Assembly: GCA_025927685.1 (NCBI GenBank)
Contig: JAICKX010000013.1
Location: 1 to 46,018, forward strand
Length of the DNA: 46,018 nt
Direction of reading: 5' to 3'
Origin: Thermoleophilia bacterium
GTDB taxonomy: Bacteria > Actinomycetota > Thermoleophilia > Gaiellales > JAICJC01
Shown here piece by piece: positions 14,892 through 22,496 of this stretch (positions within the stretch are counted from its first letter, which is position 1; the number at the start of each line of letters is the position of its first letter). The position numbers and the translations under genes are program-made. The notes beneath the pieces are model-generated. The model did not search any database and was not told the DNA's origin. It saw nothing but the letters and a program-made list of their open reading frames with translations.

Positions 14892-16468
14892 TCGGACAGC
14901 CACGCAGCGCGGCTGCGGAGGTAGTGGAGCCGGCCCGGATACGTCAGCAGGTCGTGCCACTCACGGCGGAGCAGCGCGGCCGACCGCGCGACGAACGGCT
15001 CCGGAGGGTTGATCGGATAGTCGAGGAGGGCCGGCGCCAGCCTGCCGATCAGCTCGACGTGGTGGTCGCCGCGGCGCCGGCGCTCCGGGTCGATCGCCAG
15101 GACCGCCGACAGGAGCAGCTGCGAGTTCGCGGGATACGCCAGCTCGCAGGCGACGAGGTCGAGGGCCTGGGCGGTTGCCGACAGCCACCCGGCGATGGTC
15201 TGCTCGAGGTACATCCGGTCGCGCCAGTCCAGCCCGGGCTGCGGCTCCTCGCGCATCCACGCGAGCCAGCGCCGGATCCCGTCGCGGTGGGCCGACGAGC
15301 CGCGGTGGAAGCGGTCGAACTGGAATCGCCGGGCGATCAGGTCCACGGCCTCCGCGGGGTCGTCGGGCAGGCGCTCCGGCAGCCGTGCTGCGTAGAAGCC
15401 GCGTCCCACCTCGAAGATCCCGCCGCGCAGGCTCAGGGCGCTGTGCGGGATCGAGCCCCATTGGCTGCGTGCGAAGAGCTCGCGGTCGACCTCCACGCTG
15501 TGGCGGGCCGTGTGGAGGTCGTAGAGGGCTCGCCGGTGCGGCCGCACGAGGCTCGGAGGGAGCAGGACATGGGGCCGCTCGACCGCCGCTGCCAGGAGCG
15601 GCGGGAGCTCGACGTCGGCCGGGGCTGTGCCGGGGCCGGCGAACGTGTAGGTCGTGAACCGGGAGCCGACCGCCGCCGCAGCGGCGAGCACGAGCCGCGA
15701 GTCGATTCCTCCGGTCAGCGGCAGCCAGCACTCGCGGCCCGCGGCGGTGTACGAGGTGAGCGTCGTGCGCAGGATCGACTCGATGGCGTCGATGAGCCGG
15801 TCGTGCTCCATCCCCGCGAAGGCGTCGTCGAGGAGCCTGCGGGGGCGGACGCGTGGGCCGGCGGACGACGTGCGCAGAACCTGGCTCGGCAGCAGCCGGT
15901 GGATGCCGTCGAACCGCGTCGCCGGCGGCGGATACCAGTCCATGCCATGCCCCCGCGCGAGGAGCGGCGGCCCCACCGCGGCGGCGGGAGCGACGCCGGG
16001 AAGATCGTTCGCGAGCGCCGGGCTGTTCGACACCCACAGCGCCCCGTCCACGCCCGAGCGGTAGTAGCAGCCCATGGCTCCGGAGGCGTCCGTGTGGATC
16101 TCACCGTCCCCGACGAGCGCCCATCGGCCGGCCCAGCGGCTGTACACCTGCTCGATCGGCTCGCTCGTGCGCGCCCCGAGCTCGTCCTCGGGCGGGGGCG
16201 CGCCGGGGGCGGCCGCCACCGCCCTTCCCAGCAGGTGCCAGACGACCCCGGCCCCGTCGCGGACCCGGGCCACCCGCAGCGCGGGGGAGGAGGACAGCAC
16301 GAAGGAGCCCTCGACCGGCGACGCGTGCCAGCCTCCGTCGGGGGCGACGCGCGCCGGGCCGATCACGAACTGCCGGTGATGAAGGGGGCGGTGCGTGAGC
16401 GCGGCCGCGCCCGTCGACGGCTCGACGGCCGGCTCCGTTGTGCCGTCCCTGGCGCCCGGGTGGTGCAT
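14858..16468 (-). CDS. Asparagine synthetase (glutamine-hydrolysing)-like protein, glutaminase site degenerate
   Basis: The 536-residue protein has the AsnB layout. The N-terminal Ntn-type domain (about 30-195) includes LVGDGEIHTDASGAMGCYYR and DGIHRLLPSQVLR. The C-terminal synthetase domain has the PP-loop CWLPLTGGIDSRLVLAAAA and TIAGWLSATAQALDL. The nucleophile Cys2 that hydrolyses glutamine is absent: the chain begins MHHPGARDG and no MC start exists in frame. It may use free ammonia or another amine, or form an amide or lactam on a different acceptor. AsnB-like proteins are common in exopolysaccharide clusters, where their roles are poorly defined. ATG at 16468 is chosen; the open frame continues upstream only as a shadow of the glycosyltransferase gene. 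Confidence 0.82.
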   Translation of the reverse strand: MHHPGARDGTTEPAVEPSTGAAALTHRPLHHRQFVIGPARVAPDGGWHASPVEGSFVLSSSPALRVARVRDGAGVVWHLLGRAVAAAPGAPPPEDELGARTSEPIEQVYSRWAGRWALVGDGEIHTDASGAMGCYYRSGVDGALWVSNSPALANDLPGVAPAAAVGPPLLARGHGMDWYPPPATRFDGIHRLLPSQVLRTSSAGPRVRPRRLLDDAFAGMEHDRLIDAIESILRTTLTSYTAAGRECWLPLTGGIDSRLVLAAAAAVGSRFTTYTFAGPGTAPADVELPPLLAAAVERPHVLLPPSLVRPHRRALYDLHTARHSVEVDRELFARSQWGSIPHSALSLRGGIFEVGRGFYAARLPERLPDDPAEAVDLIARRFQFDRFHRGSSAHRDGIRRWLAWMREEPQPGLDWRDRMYLEQTIAGWLSATAQALDLVACELAYPANSQLLLSAVLAIDPERRRRGDHHVELIGRLAPALLDYPINPPEPFVARSAALLRREWHDLLTYPGRLHYLRSRAAWLSDQARARRTPTR

Positions 16469-16546
16469 ACCGGGAACCGGATTCCCCGCAGACGGCGCCG
16501 GTAACCCGGGCGTTTCCCAAGCGCATCGTGGTGGTACCAGAGGCCG

Positions 16547-17896
16547 ATGGTGTCCAGAACACGTCAGGCCGAGAAGATGGATTCGGCGCCGGTCGACCCC
16601 GCGCTGATCCTGGAGATCGAGCTCGCGGAGCCGCTTCCCGACGTGGACGTCGGCCGCGAGTACGGGCGCGCGCTCGCAATCGTGCGGCTGCATTCCGTCC
16701 CGATCGGGCAGGTGATGGTCCACCTGGCCATGGGGAGAGCCGGGCCGGATGACGTGGCCCGTGCGGTCGACGCGGCGCTGCGGGCGGCGGTGAACCGGCA
16801 TCTGGCCGGTGACGGCGCCCCCGCGGTGGAGCGGATCGGTCGCGACGGCGTCCCGAGTGCCGGCGTCCCCCGCTGCGTCGCCGAGCGTGAGGCGTTTCTG
16901 GCCGGCGATCCGCCGTTCGTGAGCGTCATCGTGCCCACGCGGGAACGGGCAGAGCGGCTGGGCCGGTGCCTCGCGTCGATCATGCGGACGGCGTACCCAC
17001 CCGACCGGCGGGAGATCATCGTGGTCGACAACGACCCGCAGACGGCCGAGACGCGCGCGCTCATCGACCGCTCGTTCCCGGGCGTCCGGTACGTCCGCGA
17101 GGACGCGCCGGGAAGCGCCAGCGCTCGCAACCGCGGCGTCGAGCACGCCCGCGGCGAGCTCGTGGTGTTTACGGACGACGACGTGCTCGTCGACCGCTAC
17201 TGGCTGCTCGAGCTGGCCCGGGCGTACGAGGCTGCCCCCGCCGTGGGGGCGGTCACCGGCCTGCTCGTCCCGATGGAGCTCGAGACGCCCGCCCAGGTCT
17301 GGTTCGAGCAGTACGGCGGGTTCGGGCGCGGCTACGAGCGGCGTGTGTACAACCTGACCGACTCGCGTCCGCCGGACCCGCTCTTCCCGTACTCGGCAGG
17401 CGTGTTCGGAACGGGAAACAGCATGTCGTTCCGCCGGTCGGTGCTCGATGCGATCGGGGGGTTCGACCCGGCCCTGGGGAACGGCACCCCGGCGCTCGGC
17501 GGCGTCGACAGCGAGGTGCTGCTGCGGACGGTGCTCGAGGGGCACACGCTCGTCTACGAGCCGCGCTCGCTCGCCCACCACGCCCACCGGCGCGACTACG
17601 CCGGCCTGCGCAGGCAGGTCCTGAGCTACGGGGCCGGGCTCTCGGCATATCTGCTGAAGACGATGATCGAGCGCCCGCGGCTCCTGCCTGACTTCGCGGC
17701 CCGCGTGCCGCGGGGAGTCGCCTACGCGCTCAGCCCGCGGTCCGGCAAGAACGCGCGCAAGGAGCGCGGCTACCCGCGCCGGCTGACGTTCGACGAGCTG
17801 CGCGGGATGGCCTACGGCCCGATCGGGTACTTCCGCAGCAGGCGCCGGTACGGCCCGGCCGATCCGCGAAGGCGGCATGCCGCCCGTCGCCGCTAG
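16547..17896 (+). CDS. Glycosyltransferase family 2 with N-terminal extension
   Basis: This 449-residue protein has a GT-A fold catalytic domain at about 125-350: VSVIVPTRERAERLGRCLAS, the DxD-type metal site VVFTDDDVLVDRYW, and an acceptor-side region GTGNSMSFRRSVLDAIGGFD with GGVDSEVLLR. About 120 residues precede it (EIELAEPLPDVDVGREYGRA), a domain seen with some actinobacterial GT2 enzymes and of unknown role. It would move a sugar from a nucleotide donor to a glycan or lipid. The stop codon TAG lies inside the left end of the MITE-like element, so the original C-terminus may have been altered. It is divergent from the AsnB-like gene. Confidence 0.9.
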   Translation: MVSRTRQAEKMDSAPVDPALILEIELAEPLPDVDVGREYGRALAIVRLHSVPIGQVMVHLAMGRAGPDDVARAVDAALRAAVNRHLAGDGAPAVERIGRDGVPSAGVPRCVAEREAFLAGDPPFVSVIVPTRERAERLGRCLASIMRTAYPPDRREIIVVDNDPQTAETRALIDRSFPGVRYVREDAPGSASARNRGVEHARGELVVFTDDDVLVDRYWLLELARAYEAAPAVGAVTGLLVPMELETPAQVWFEQYGGFGRGYERRVYNLTDSRPPDPLFPYSAGVFGTGNSMSFRRSVLDAIGGFDPALGNGTPALGGVDSEVLLRTVLEGHTLVYEPRSLAHHAHRRDYAGLRRQVLSYGAGLSAYLLKTMIERPRLLPDFAARVPRGVAYALSPRSGKNARKERGYPRRLTFDELRGMAYGPIGYFRSRRRYGPADPRRRHAARRR

Positions 17897-18097
17897 ATGA
17901 TTGATTCCACGACCCCGCGCGCCTGGATGCCTGTCTGTGGTGGGTTAGCCAATCGCGGTGGGGCTGCGGCTGCGAACCTTCTCCTCGCGGTGTCCTCGGT
18001 CGGGCCAATATCACGTGATATTGGCCTTCCCTGCGTTCGAGCGAGGCTCGGTTCTCGCCGCCCAGGACATCACGGTGCCATGGAATCAATCATCTAG
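17893..18097. mobile_element. MITE-like element, 205 bp, with 17-bp terminal inverted repeats
   Basis: CTAGATGATTGATTCCA (17893-17909) is repeated in perfect inverted form at 18081-18097 (TGGAATCAATCATCTAG). The ends are AT-rich in a GC-rich region. The element holds no convincing gene but has a perfect 24-bp palindrome in its middle. Both ends finish with CTAG, which could be a 4-bp target duplication flanking 13-bp repeats (ATGATTGATTCCA), as known for IS5-group elements that use CTAR-type sites. It would be a non-autonomous element moved by a transposase elsewhere in the genome. No transposase gene is in the window. Confidence 0.65.
18003..18026. repeat. Perfect 24-bp palindrome
   Basis: The half-site GGCCAATATCAC is followed directly by its exact reverse complement, centred on CACGTG. 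It lies in the middle of the MITE-like element. It is AT-rich at its core and would form a cruciform or a hairpin in RNA, or bind a dimeric protein. Confidence 0.75.
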
Positions 18098-19175
18098 AGC
18101 GCGGGCCGGTCGCCCGGCGGCGCCGCTTCGTGTCGAGACCGCGTCCGGCCAGGAGGCGCTCACGGCGCTCGGCCCGGAGTGGGACGTGCTGGTCGACCGC
18201 CAGCGACTCCCCAGCCCGCTGCTTGCGACCGAGTGGCTGCGCGGGATGCGGGCGGGCGACCCGGATGCCACGATCGTCCTCGCCCGGCGCGGCGGCGAGC
18301 TGGTCGCCGGCGGGGCGTTCCGGCGAACGAGGATCGGGCCGGCGACGGTCGGCACGTGGCTCGCGGGTGCGCGCCTGCCGGCCGTGCTGGCCGCCGAGGA
18401 CGAGCCCGCGGCGTCCCGCGAGGTCGTGGCCGAGATGGCCGACCGGTGTCACGCGCTGTGGCTCCCGCGGGTGCCGGCGCTCGGCCCCACGATGGGCGCG
18501 GTCGGATCGGCCGTCCCGTGGCGGCGCGCGACGGTCGTCGAGCCGCCGGGCTACGTCGTCCGGCTGCCGCCGTCCCGGCTCGACCACGCCCGCGACAAGG
18601 CGGCGTACGCGGTGCGCCGGGCGGGTCGCAAGGGGGCCGCGATCCGTGTCCGCACGGCGGCCGATCCGGACGAGATCCGCGGTGCGTTCGACAGGCTCGC
18701 GAAGCTCTACAGGCAGCGCTGGCGGGGCCGCGAGCAGGAGGGCGCCCGGTACTCGGACGTCGCGCACGTCCCGCTGCGGTATCACGCGCTGCTGCCGGTG
18801 ATCGCCGCAGCGGGCCGGGTGCGGATCGTCGAGGTGTACGAGGGCGCGGAGCTGGTCGCGTCCCTCCTCGGGCTGCTCTGCGGGCGGGGCGCGCTCTTCC
18901 ACACGACCGCTACGCGTCCGGACGGAGCCCTGCGCGGGCCAGGGCACGTCGCGATGCTGGCCTGGGTCGAGGAGGCGGCCGCCGCGGGGGCGGAGATCAT
19001 GTACCTCGGGCGCGGGGCCGGCCAGCCCGAGGGCCCGAAGGCGAGGATCGGCGCAGAGGCGCTGCCCCTGTTCGACGTCCTCGCGGCGCCGTCGCCGCGG
19101 CGGCAGTCGCTGCTGACGATGGTGCTCAGGGCCAGGGGCGTGCTCGCGCGGAGCCCGCGTGGGAGCGGCCCGTGA
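18075..19175 (+). CDS. CelD/BioF2-like GNAT acyltransferase
   Basis: This is a protein of the acetyltransferase-6 (CelD, BioF2-like, FemAB-related) group, found in many polysaccharide clusters, with about 366 residues from this start. Recognisable parts are LGPEWDVLVDRQRLPSPLLA (N-terminal GNAT lobe), YAVRRAGRKGAAIRVRTA, RFxxLxxLYxxRW-type FDRLAKLYRQRWRGRE and the final GAEIMYLGRGAGQPEGPKAR. It may N- or O-acylate a sugar or amino group. The start is uncertain: the frame runs open through the right half of the MITE-like element, so GTG 18075 lies inside the element. GTG 18186 is the next in-frame choice, but it would cut the conserved N-terminus. Confidence 0.75.
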   Translation: MPWNQSSRARAGRPAAPLRVETASGQEALTALGPEWDVLVDRQRLPSPLLATEWLRGMRAGDPDATIVLARRGGELVAGGAFRRTRIGPATVGTWLAGARLPAVLAAEDEPAASREVVAEMADRCHALWLPRVPALGPTMGAVGSAVPWRRATVVEPPGYVVRLPPSRLDHARDKAAYAVRRAGRKGAAIRVRTAADPDEIRGAFDRLAKLYRQRWRGREQEGARYSDVAHVPLRYHALLPVIAAAGRVRIVEVYEGAELVASLLGLLCGRGALFHTTATRPDGALRGPGHVAMLAWVEEAAAAGAEIMYLGRGAGQPEGPKARIGAEALPLFDVLAAPSPRRQSLLTMVLRARGVLARSPRGSGP

Positions 19176-19184
19176 GCGGGTCGG

Positions 19185-20123
19185 CTACTCGGCCCGCACG
19201 ATGCGGCGGTACGACCGCAATGCCGCGGCCGACGAGTCGACCGGCCAGCTCGTCTCCTTGCGGTGGTTGAACCACACCACCGCGCGGATGCGCGGGAACC
19301 TCGCCATGTCGCGCCGGAAGGCGTGCTTGATCCAGCGGGCCTTGTGGCCGCCGGCCTCGCTCGAGGCGGTCTCGGCGATCAGCATCGGGCGCGAGGTGAG
19401 CCGCGCGAGCACGGCGTAGGAGTGCGCGAAGATCTCGCGGAAGCTGCGCCATCGCTGCCCGGGCACCGACGTGCCCCAGTTGTAGCCGTCGAGCCCCACC
19501 CGGTCGACGTAACGGTCGCCCGGGTACATGCTCGTGAAGTCGGGGCTGTTCGGCGAGATGACGTTCGGTGAGAACACGAACCGGACGTTCGTGGCGTGGG
19601 CGGAGTGGAAGATCGACACGAGGTGCCGCCAGGCGGCGACGAACTGCTGGGCGGTGTTCCCGTGGGCGCCGACGCCCCATGGCATCCAGCGGCCGTTCAT
19701 CTCGGAGAACGGGCGCAGGAGGAGGCGCCGTCCCCACCGGCGTGCCGCCACGGCCGAGTCGTGCAGGTACCCGTCGTAGTCGCCGGCCGCGATACGCGTC
19801 AGGGAATTCTTCATCGGCATCCAGGTGATCATGGGCACGACCCCGTGCCGTTTGACCGCCCGCATGACCCGGTGGGCGATCAGCGGCCCGCCGTGCCAGG
19901 TCTCATACCACATGGCGATCCGCGGCATGCCTCCGACCTTGGCCGCGTACCGCTCGAGCGCCCGGCCCGGATGGGCGCTGGGGGCCGACACCCGGGGTGT
20001 GCACACGCCGAGACGGACGTGGTGCGCCACGGGCCTGACGGCGCCCTGGGCCGGCGACGGGACGAGCGTCACGGACAGGAGGGCGGCGAGAACGGTTGCT
20101 GCGAGGCGAGGCTGGTGCTGCAT
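19185..20123 (-). CDS. Secreted glycoside hydrolase family 26 protein (mannanase-like)
   Basis: The 312-residue protein starts with a signal peptide (RLAATVLAALLSVTLVPSPA, cleavage likely near AQGA). The GH26 TIM-barrel motifs are clear: MWYETWHGGPLIA, the acid/base LLRPFSEMNGRWMPWGVGA (Glu), FSPNVISPN, and the nucleophile strand MLIAETASSEAGG (Glu). GH26 enzymes cut beta-mannans and related beta-1,3/1,4 glycans. In a biosynthetic cluster it may trim or release the nascent polymer outside the cell. It is convergent with the upstream acyltransferase gene (9 nt between stops). No clear ribosome site is seen before the ATG. Confidence 0.88.
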   Translation of the reverse strand: MQHQPRLAATVLAALLSVTLVPSPAQGAVRPVAHHVRLGVCTPRVSAPSAHPGRALERYAAKVGGMPRIAMWYETWHGGPLIAHRVMRAVKRHGVVPMITWMPMKNSLTRIAAGDYDGYLHDSAVAARRWGRRLLLRPFSEMNGRWMPWGVGAHGNTAQQFVAAWRHLVSIFHSAHATNVRFVFSPNVISPNSPDFTSMYPGDRYVDRVGLDGYNWGTSVPGQRWRSFREIFAHSYAVLARLTSRPMLIAETASSEAGGHKARWIKHAFRRDMARFPRIRAVVWFNHRKETSWPVDSSAAALRSYRRIVRAE

Positions 20124-20371
20124 GATGCTGCGCCGAAGGAGGGGTATCGGGCGGGCGCCTGAGCGCGCGGCTCCCCACATCCTGGTATCCGCGCTCCCTC
20201 CGGCAGGTGACGGCGCCAGACGCTACCGGATCGCCGGGAAAGCCGAGGTTAGGGTTGGAAGGGAGGTTTGAGGAGCCCGTGAGGATTCTGCGAAGACCGG
20301 TCGGCGAGGTGCACCGCGTGGAACCGGCCTTCGGTGTGTCGCCCGGGCGCCGGCGGGGAACCGTGCGGACG
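20124..20371. other. Divergent intergenic region between GH26 and GT4 genes
   Basis: This 248-nt gap separates divergent starts. It contains GGTTGGAAGGGAGGTTTGAGG near 20252 but no clear -35/-10 pair. I see no RNA gene, repeat or terminator. It presumably carries promoters for both genes. Confidence 0.4.
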
Positions 20372-21598
20372 ATGCGCATCCTGATCGCCACGGATTCGTA
20401 CCCACCGTTGATCGGCGGGGCCACGCAGGCGGGGCGCCTGCTCGCGCAGGAGCTCCGTGGCCGCGGGCACGCGGTCCATGTCGCCACGATCGCGCAGCCG
20501 AACACCCCGGCGGTCGAGGACGACGACGGGGTTCCGGTGACGCGCCTCACCGCCACCGTCCTGCGCGGGAACCGGGTGTCGGCGGACCCGTACAGGCGCG
20601 TCCCGCCGCCGTTTCCCGATCCGGAGCTGACGCTCGGGCTGCGCCGCCTCATCGCGGAGTTCCGGCCCGACGTTGTGCACTCCTACGGCTGGCTCTCCTA
20701 TTCATGTGCCATCGCCTGCGGCCGCTCGACGCCGCTTCTGCTCTCGGCACGCGACTACGGCAACGTCTGCGCGGTTCGCACGCTGGTCCGCCACGGCGAG
20801 CGCTGCTCGGGGCCCGCGCTCGGGAAGTGCCTCGAGTGCGCCGGGAGCTTCTACGGCCGCGCGAAGGGGACGGCCGCGGTCGTCGGCGTCCTGGGCGGGC
20901 GGCGGCTGCTGCGGCGGCGGATGGACGGGCTCCACAGCGTGAGCCGGTTCGTCGAGACGCAGATGCGCGAGCACCTGCTCGACGGCCGGCACGTCGCCGA
21001 GGCGGTGATCCCGGACTTCCGCCCGGACGGGCACGCCGCCGGCGAGGACGGCCGGGCCGCGGACCTGCCGGACGAGCCGTACGTCGTGTTCGTCGGCGCG
21101 CTCCGGCGCGTCAAGGGCATCGAGGTGCTGCTCGACGCGTGGGCCGGCCTCGACGCTGCGCCGGCGCTCGTCCTCGTCGGCACCCGGGCCCCCGACACCC
21201 CGGCGTCCTTCCCGGACGGCGTGCATGTCGTCTACGACGCGCCGGGGCCGGCGGTCCTCGAGGCGTTCGACCGCGCCCTCTTCGCCGTCGCCCCATCGGT
21301 GTGGGCGGAACCGCTGGGGAACGTCGTCCACGAGGCGCAGAGCAGGGGCCGGGCGGTCATCGGCACCGCCCCCGGCGGGCATGAGGACATGATCGACGAC
21401 GGTCTCGATGGGCTCCTCGTCGCGCCCGGGGACGCGCCGGCGCTCCGGGAGGCGATGGCCCACCTCCTGGCCGACCCCGCGCTCGCGGGGCGGATGGGCG
21501 ATGCGGGGCGGCTTCGCGCCGACCGGTTCACGGCCGCCCGGGTGGTCCCCGCGTTCGAGGAGCTCTACGCCGAGCTGCTGGAACGGTCTACCACATGA
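20372..21598 (+). CDS. Glycosyltransferase family 4
   Basis: This 408-residue GT-B fold enzyme has an N-terminal acceptor domain that opens with ILIATDSYPPLIGGATQAGR. The GT4 donor side shows VVFVGALRRVKGIEVLLDAW, APSVWAEPLGNVVHEAQSRG and a glycine loop GTAPGGHEDMIDDGLDGLLV. The central Cys-rich segment (SARDYGNVCAVRTLVRHGER with CSGPALGKCLECAG) is a feature of some GT4 enzymes that act on lipid-linked sugars. The ATG at 20372 fits the family N-terminus; GTG 20363 would add three residues and has GGGGAA close by. It begins a four-gene run in the same direction: GT4, GT2, GT4, acyltransferase. Confidence 0.9.
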   Translation: MRILIATDSYPPLIGGATQAGRLLAQELRGRGHAVHVATIAQPNTPAVEDDDGVPVTRLTATVLRGNRVSADPYRRVPPPFPDPELTLGLRRLIAEFRPDVVHSYGWLSYSCAIACGRSTPLLLSARDYGNVCAVRTLVRHGERCSGPALGKCLECAGSFYGRAKGTAAVVGVLGGRRLLRRRMDGLHSVSRFVETQMREHLLDGRHVAEAVIPDFRPDGHAAGEDGRAADLPDEPYVVFVGALRRVKGIEVLLDAWAGLDAAPALVLVGTRAPDTPASFPDGVHVVYDAPGPAVLEAFDRALFAVAPSVWAEPLGNVVHEAQSRGRAVIGTAPGGHEDMIDDGLDGLLVAPGDAPALREAMAHLLADPALAGRMGDAGRLRADRFTAARVVPAFEELYAELLERSTT

Positions 21599-21729
21599 AC
21601 GCGGCATGAGAACCGGTCAAGGCGGGGTCCCGGTTCGAAGGGTTAGCAGCCGTCGCGAGTGGGAACCAGGGTCTGATTCCTGCACCGCACGAGGCTTGGG
21701 CTCGAAGGCTTGAGCAGGGAGGGGGCTCG
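21599..21729 (+). other. Intergenic region with hairpin, between GT4 and GT2
   Basis: GAACCGG (21610-21616) pairs with CCGGTTC (21630-21636) over a 13-nt loop just after the GT4 stop. There is no U-rich tail, so termination is uncertain. A strong GGGAGGGGG ribosome site for the GT2 gene lies at the end of the gap. Confidence 0.3.
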
Positions 21730-22494
21730 ATGGAAACTCGCAGATCCCAGGCACGAACGGGGGGCCCGATGGGCGCCTCGGCCGGGCTCGACAAGGGGAC
21801 GCCGGCAACCGAACCGACCATCACCGTCGTCGTCCCGACCCTGAACGAGGCGGAGAACCTGCCGATCCTCTTCGACCGCCTGCCGGACGAGGTGTCCGAG
21901 ATCGTGGTCGTCGACGGCTATTCCAGCGACGGGACCGTCGAGGTGGCGCGCGCCCAGGACCCGTCGGTCCGCGTGGTGATGGAGGAGCAGCCCGGGAAGG
22001 GCGCGGCGCTCGCGCGGGGCTTCGCCGAGGCGAGCTGCGACATCATCGTCGCGCTGGACGCGGACAACTCCGCCGATCCCGCCGAGATCGCGCGGTTCGT
22101 GCGCGCCCTGAAGGGCGGCGCGGACTACGCCAAGGGCTCGCGGTTCGTCGAGGGCGGCGGCTCGAGCGACATCACGCCGTTGCGCACGCTCGGGAACCGC
22201 GCCCTGACGGTGCTCACCAACGTCATCCACGGGACGCGATACACGGACCTGTGTTACGGCTACAACGCGTTCTGGAAGCGGCGCCTGCCCGAGATCATGC
22301 CGCCCCCCGGCGGGTTCGAGGTCGAGACGGCCATGAACATCCGCGCGGCGAAGGCCGGCCTCGCCGTCGTCGAGGTGCCGAGCTTCGAGCGCGACCGCAC
22401 GTTCGGGGAGAGCCACCTGAACACGTTTCGCGACGGCTGGCGCGTCCTCGTGACGATCTTCGCCGAGGCCGTCCCCCGCGGCCGGGGCCGGTGA
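21730..22494 (+). CDS. Glycosyltransferase family 2 (dolichol-phosphate mannosyltransferase-like)
   Basis: The 254-residue protein is a GT2 of the DPM1/polyprenyl-phosphate glycosyltransferase type. It shows ITVVVPTLNEAENLPILFD, EIVVVDGYSSDGTVEVARAQ, the nucleotide-sugar site DIIVALDADNSADPAEIARF, and the DPM1-like PLRTLGNRALTVLTNVIHG with YTDLCYGYNAFWK. It likely charges a polyprenyl phosphate with a sugar at the membrane, though no transmembrane tail follows. ATG at 21730 has an excellent ribosome site. The next gene starts 2 nt after its stop. Confidence 0.92.
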   Translation: METRRSQARTGGPMGASAGLDKGTPATEPTITVVVPTLNEAENLPILFDRLPDEVSEIVVVDGYSSDGTVEVARAQDPSVRVVMEEQPGKGAALARGFAEASCDIIVALDADNSADPAEIARFVRALKGGADYAKGSRFVEGGGSSDITPLRTLGNRALTVLTNVIHGTRYTDLCYGYNAFWKRRLPEIMPPPGGFEVETAMNIRAAKAGLAVVEVPSFERDRTFGESHLNTFRDGWRVLVTIFAEAVPRGRGR

Positions 22495-22496
22495 CG

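Noticed and set aside
16469-17878. A large upstream extension of the AsnB-like gene
   Set aside because: The extra 470 codons lie opposite a strongly supported GT2 gene and have no homology; the gene is taken to start at ATG 16468.
17897-18097. A 66-codon frame spanning the MITE-like element
   Set aside because: Its ends are the inverted repeats themselves and it has no ribosome site or recognisable domain.
21599-21729. A tRNA-like GGTTCGAA sequence near 21632
   Set aside because: There is no acceptor stem, anticodon arm or CCA-side pairing; the T-arm pairing also fails.
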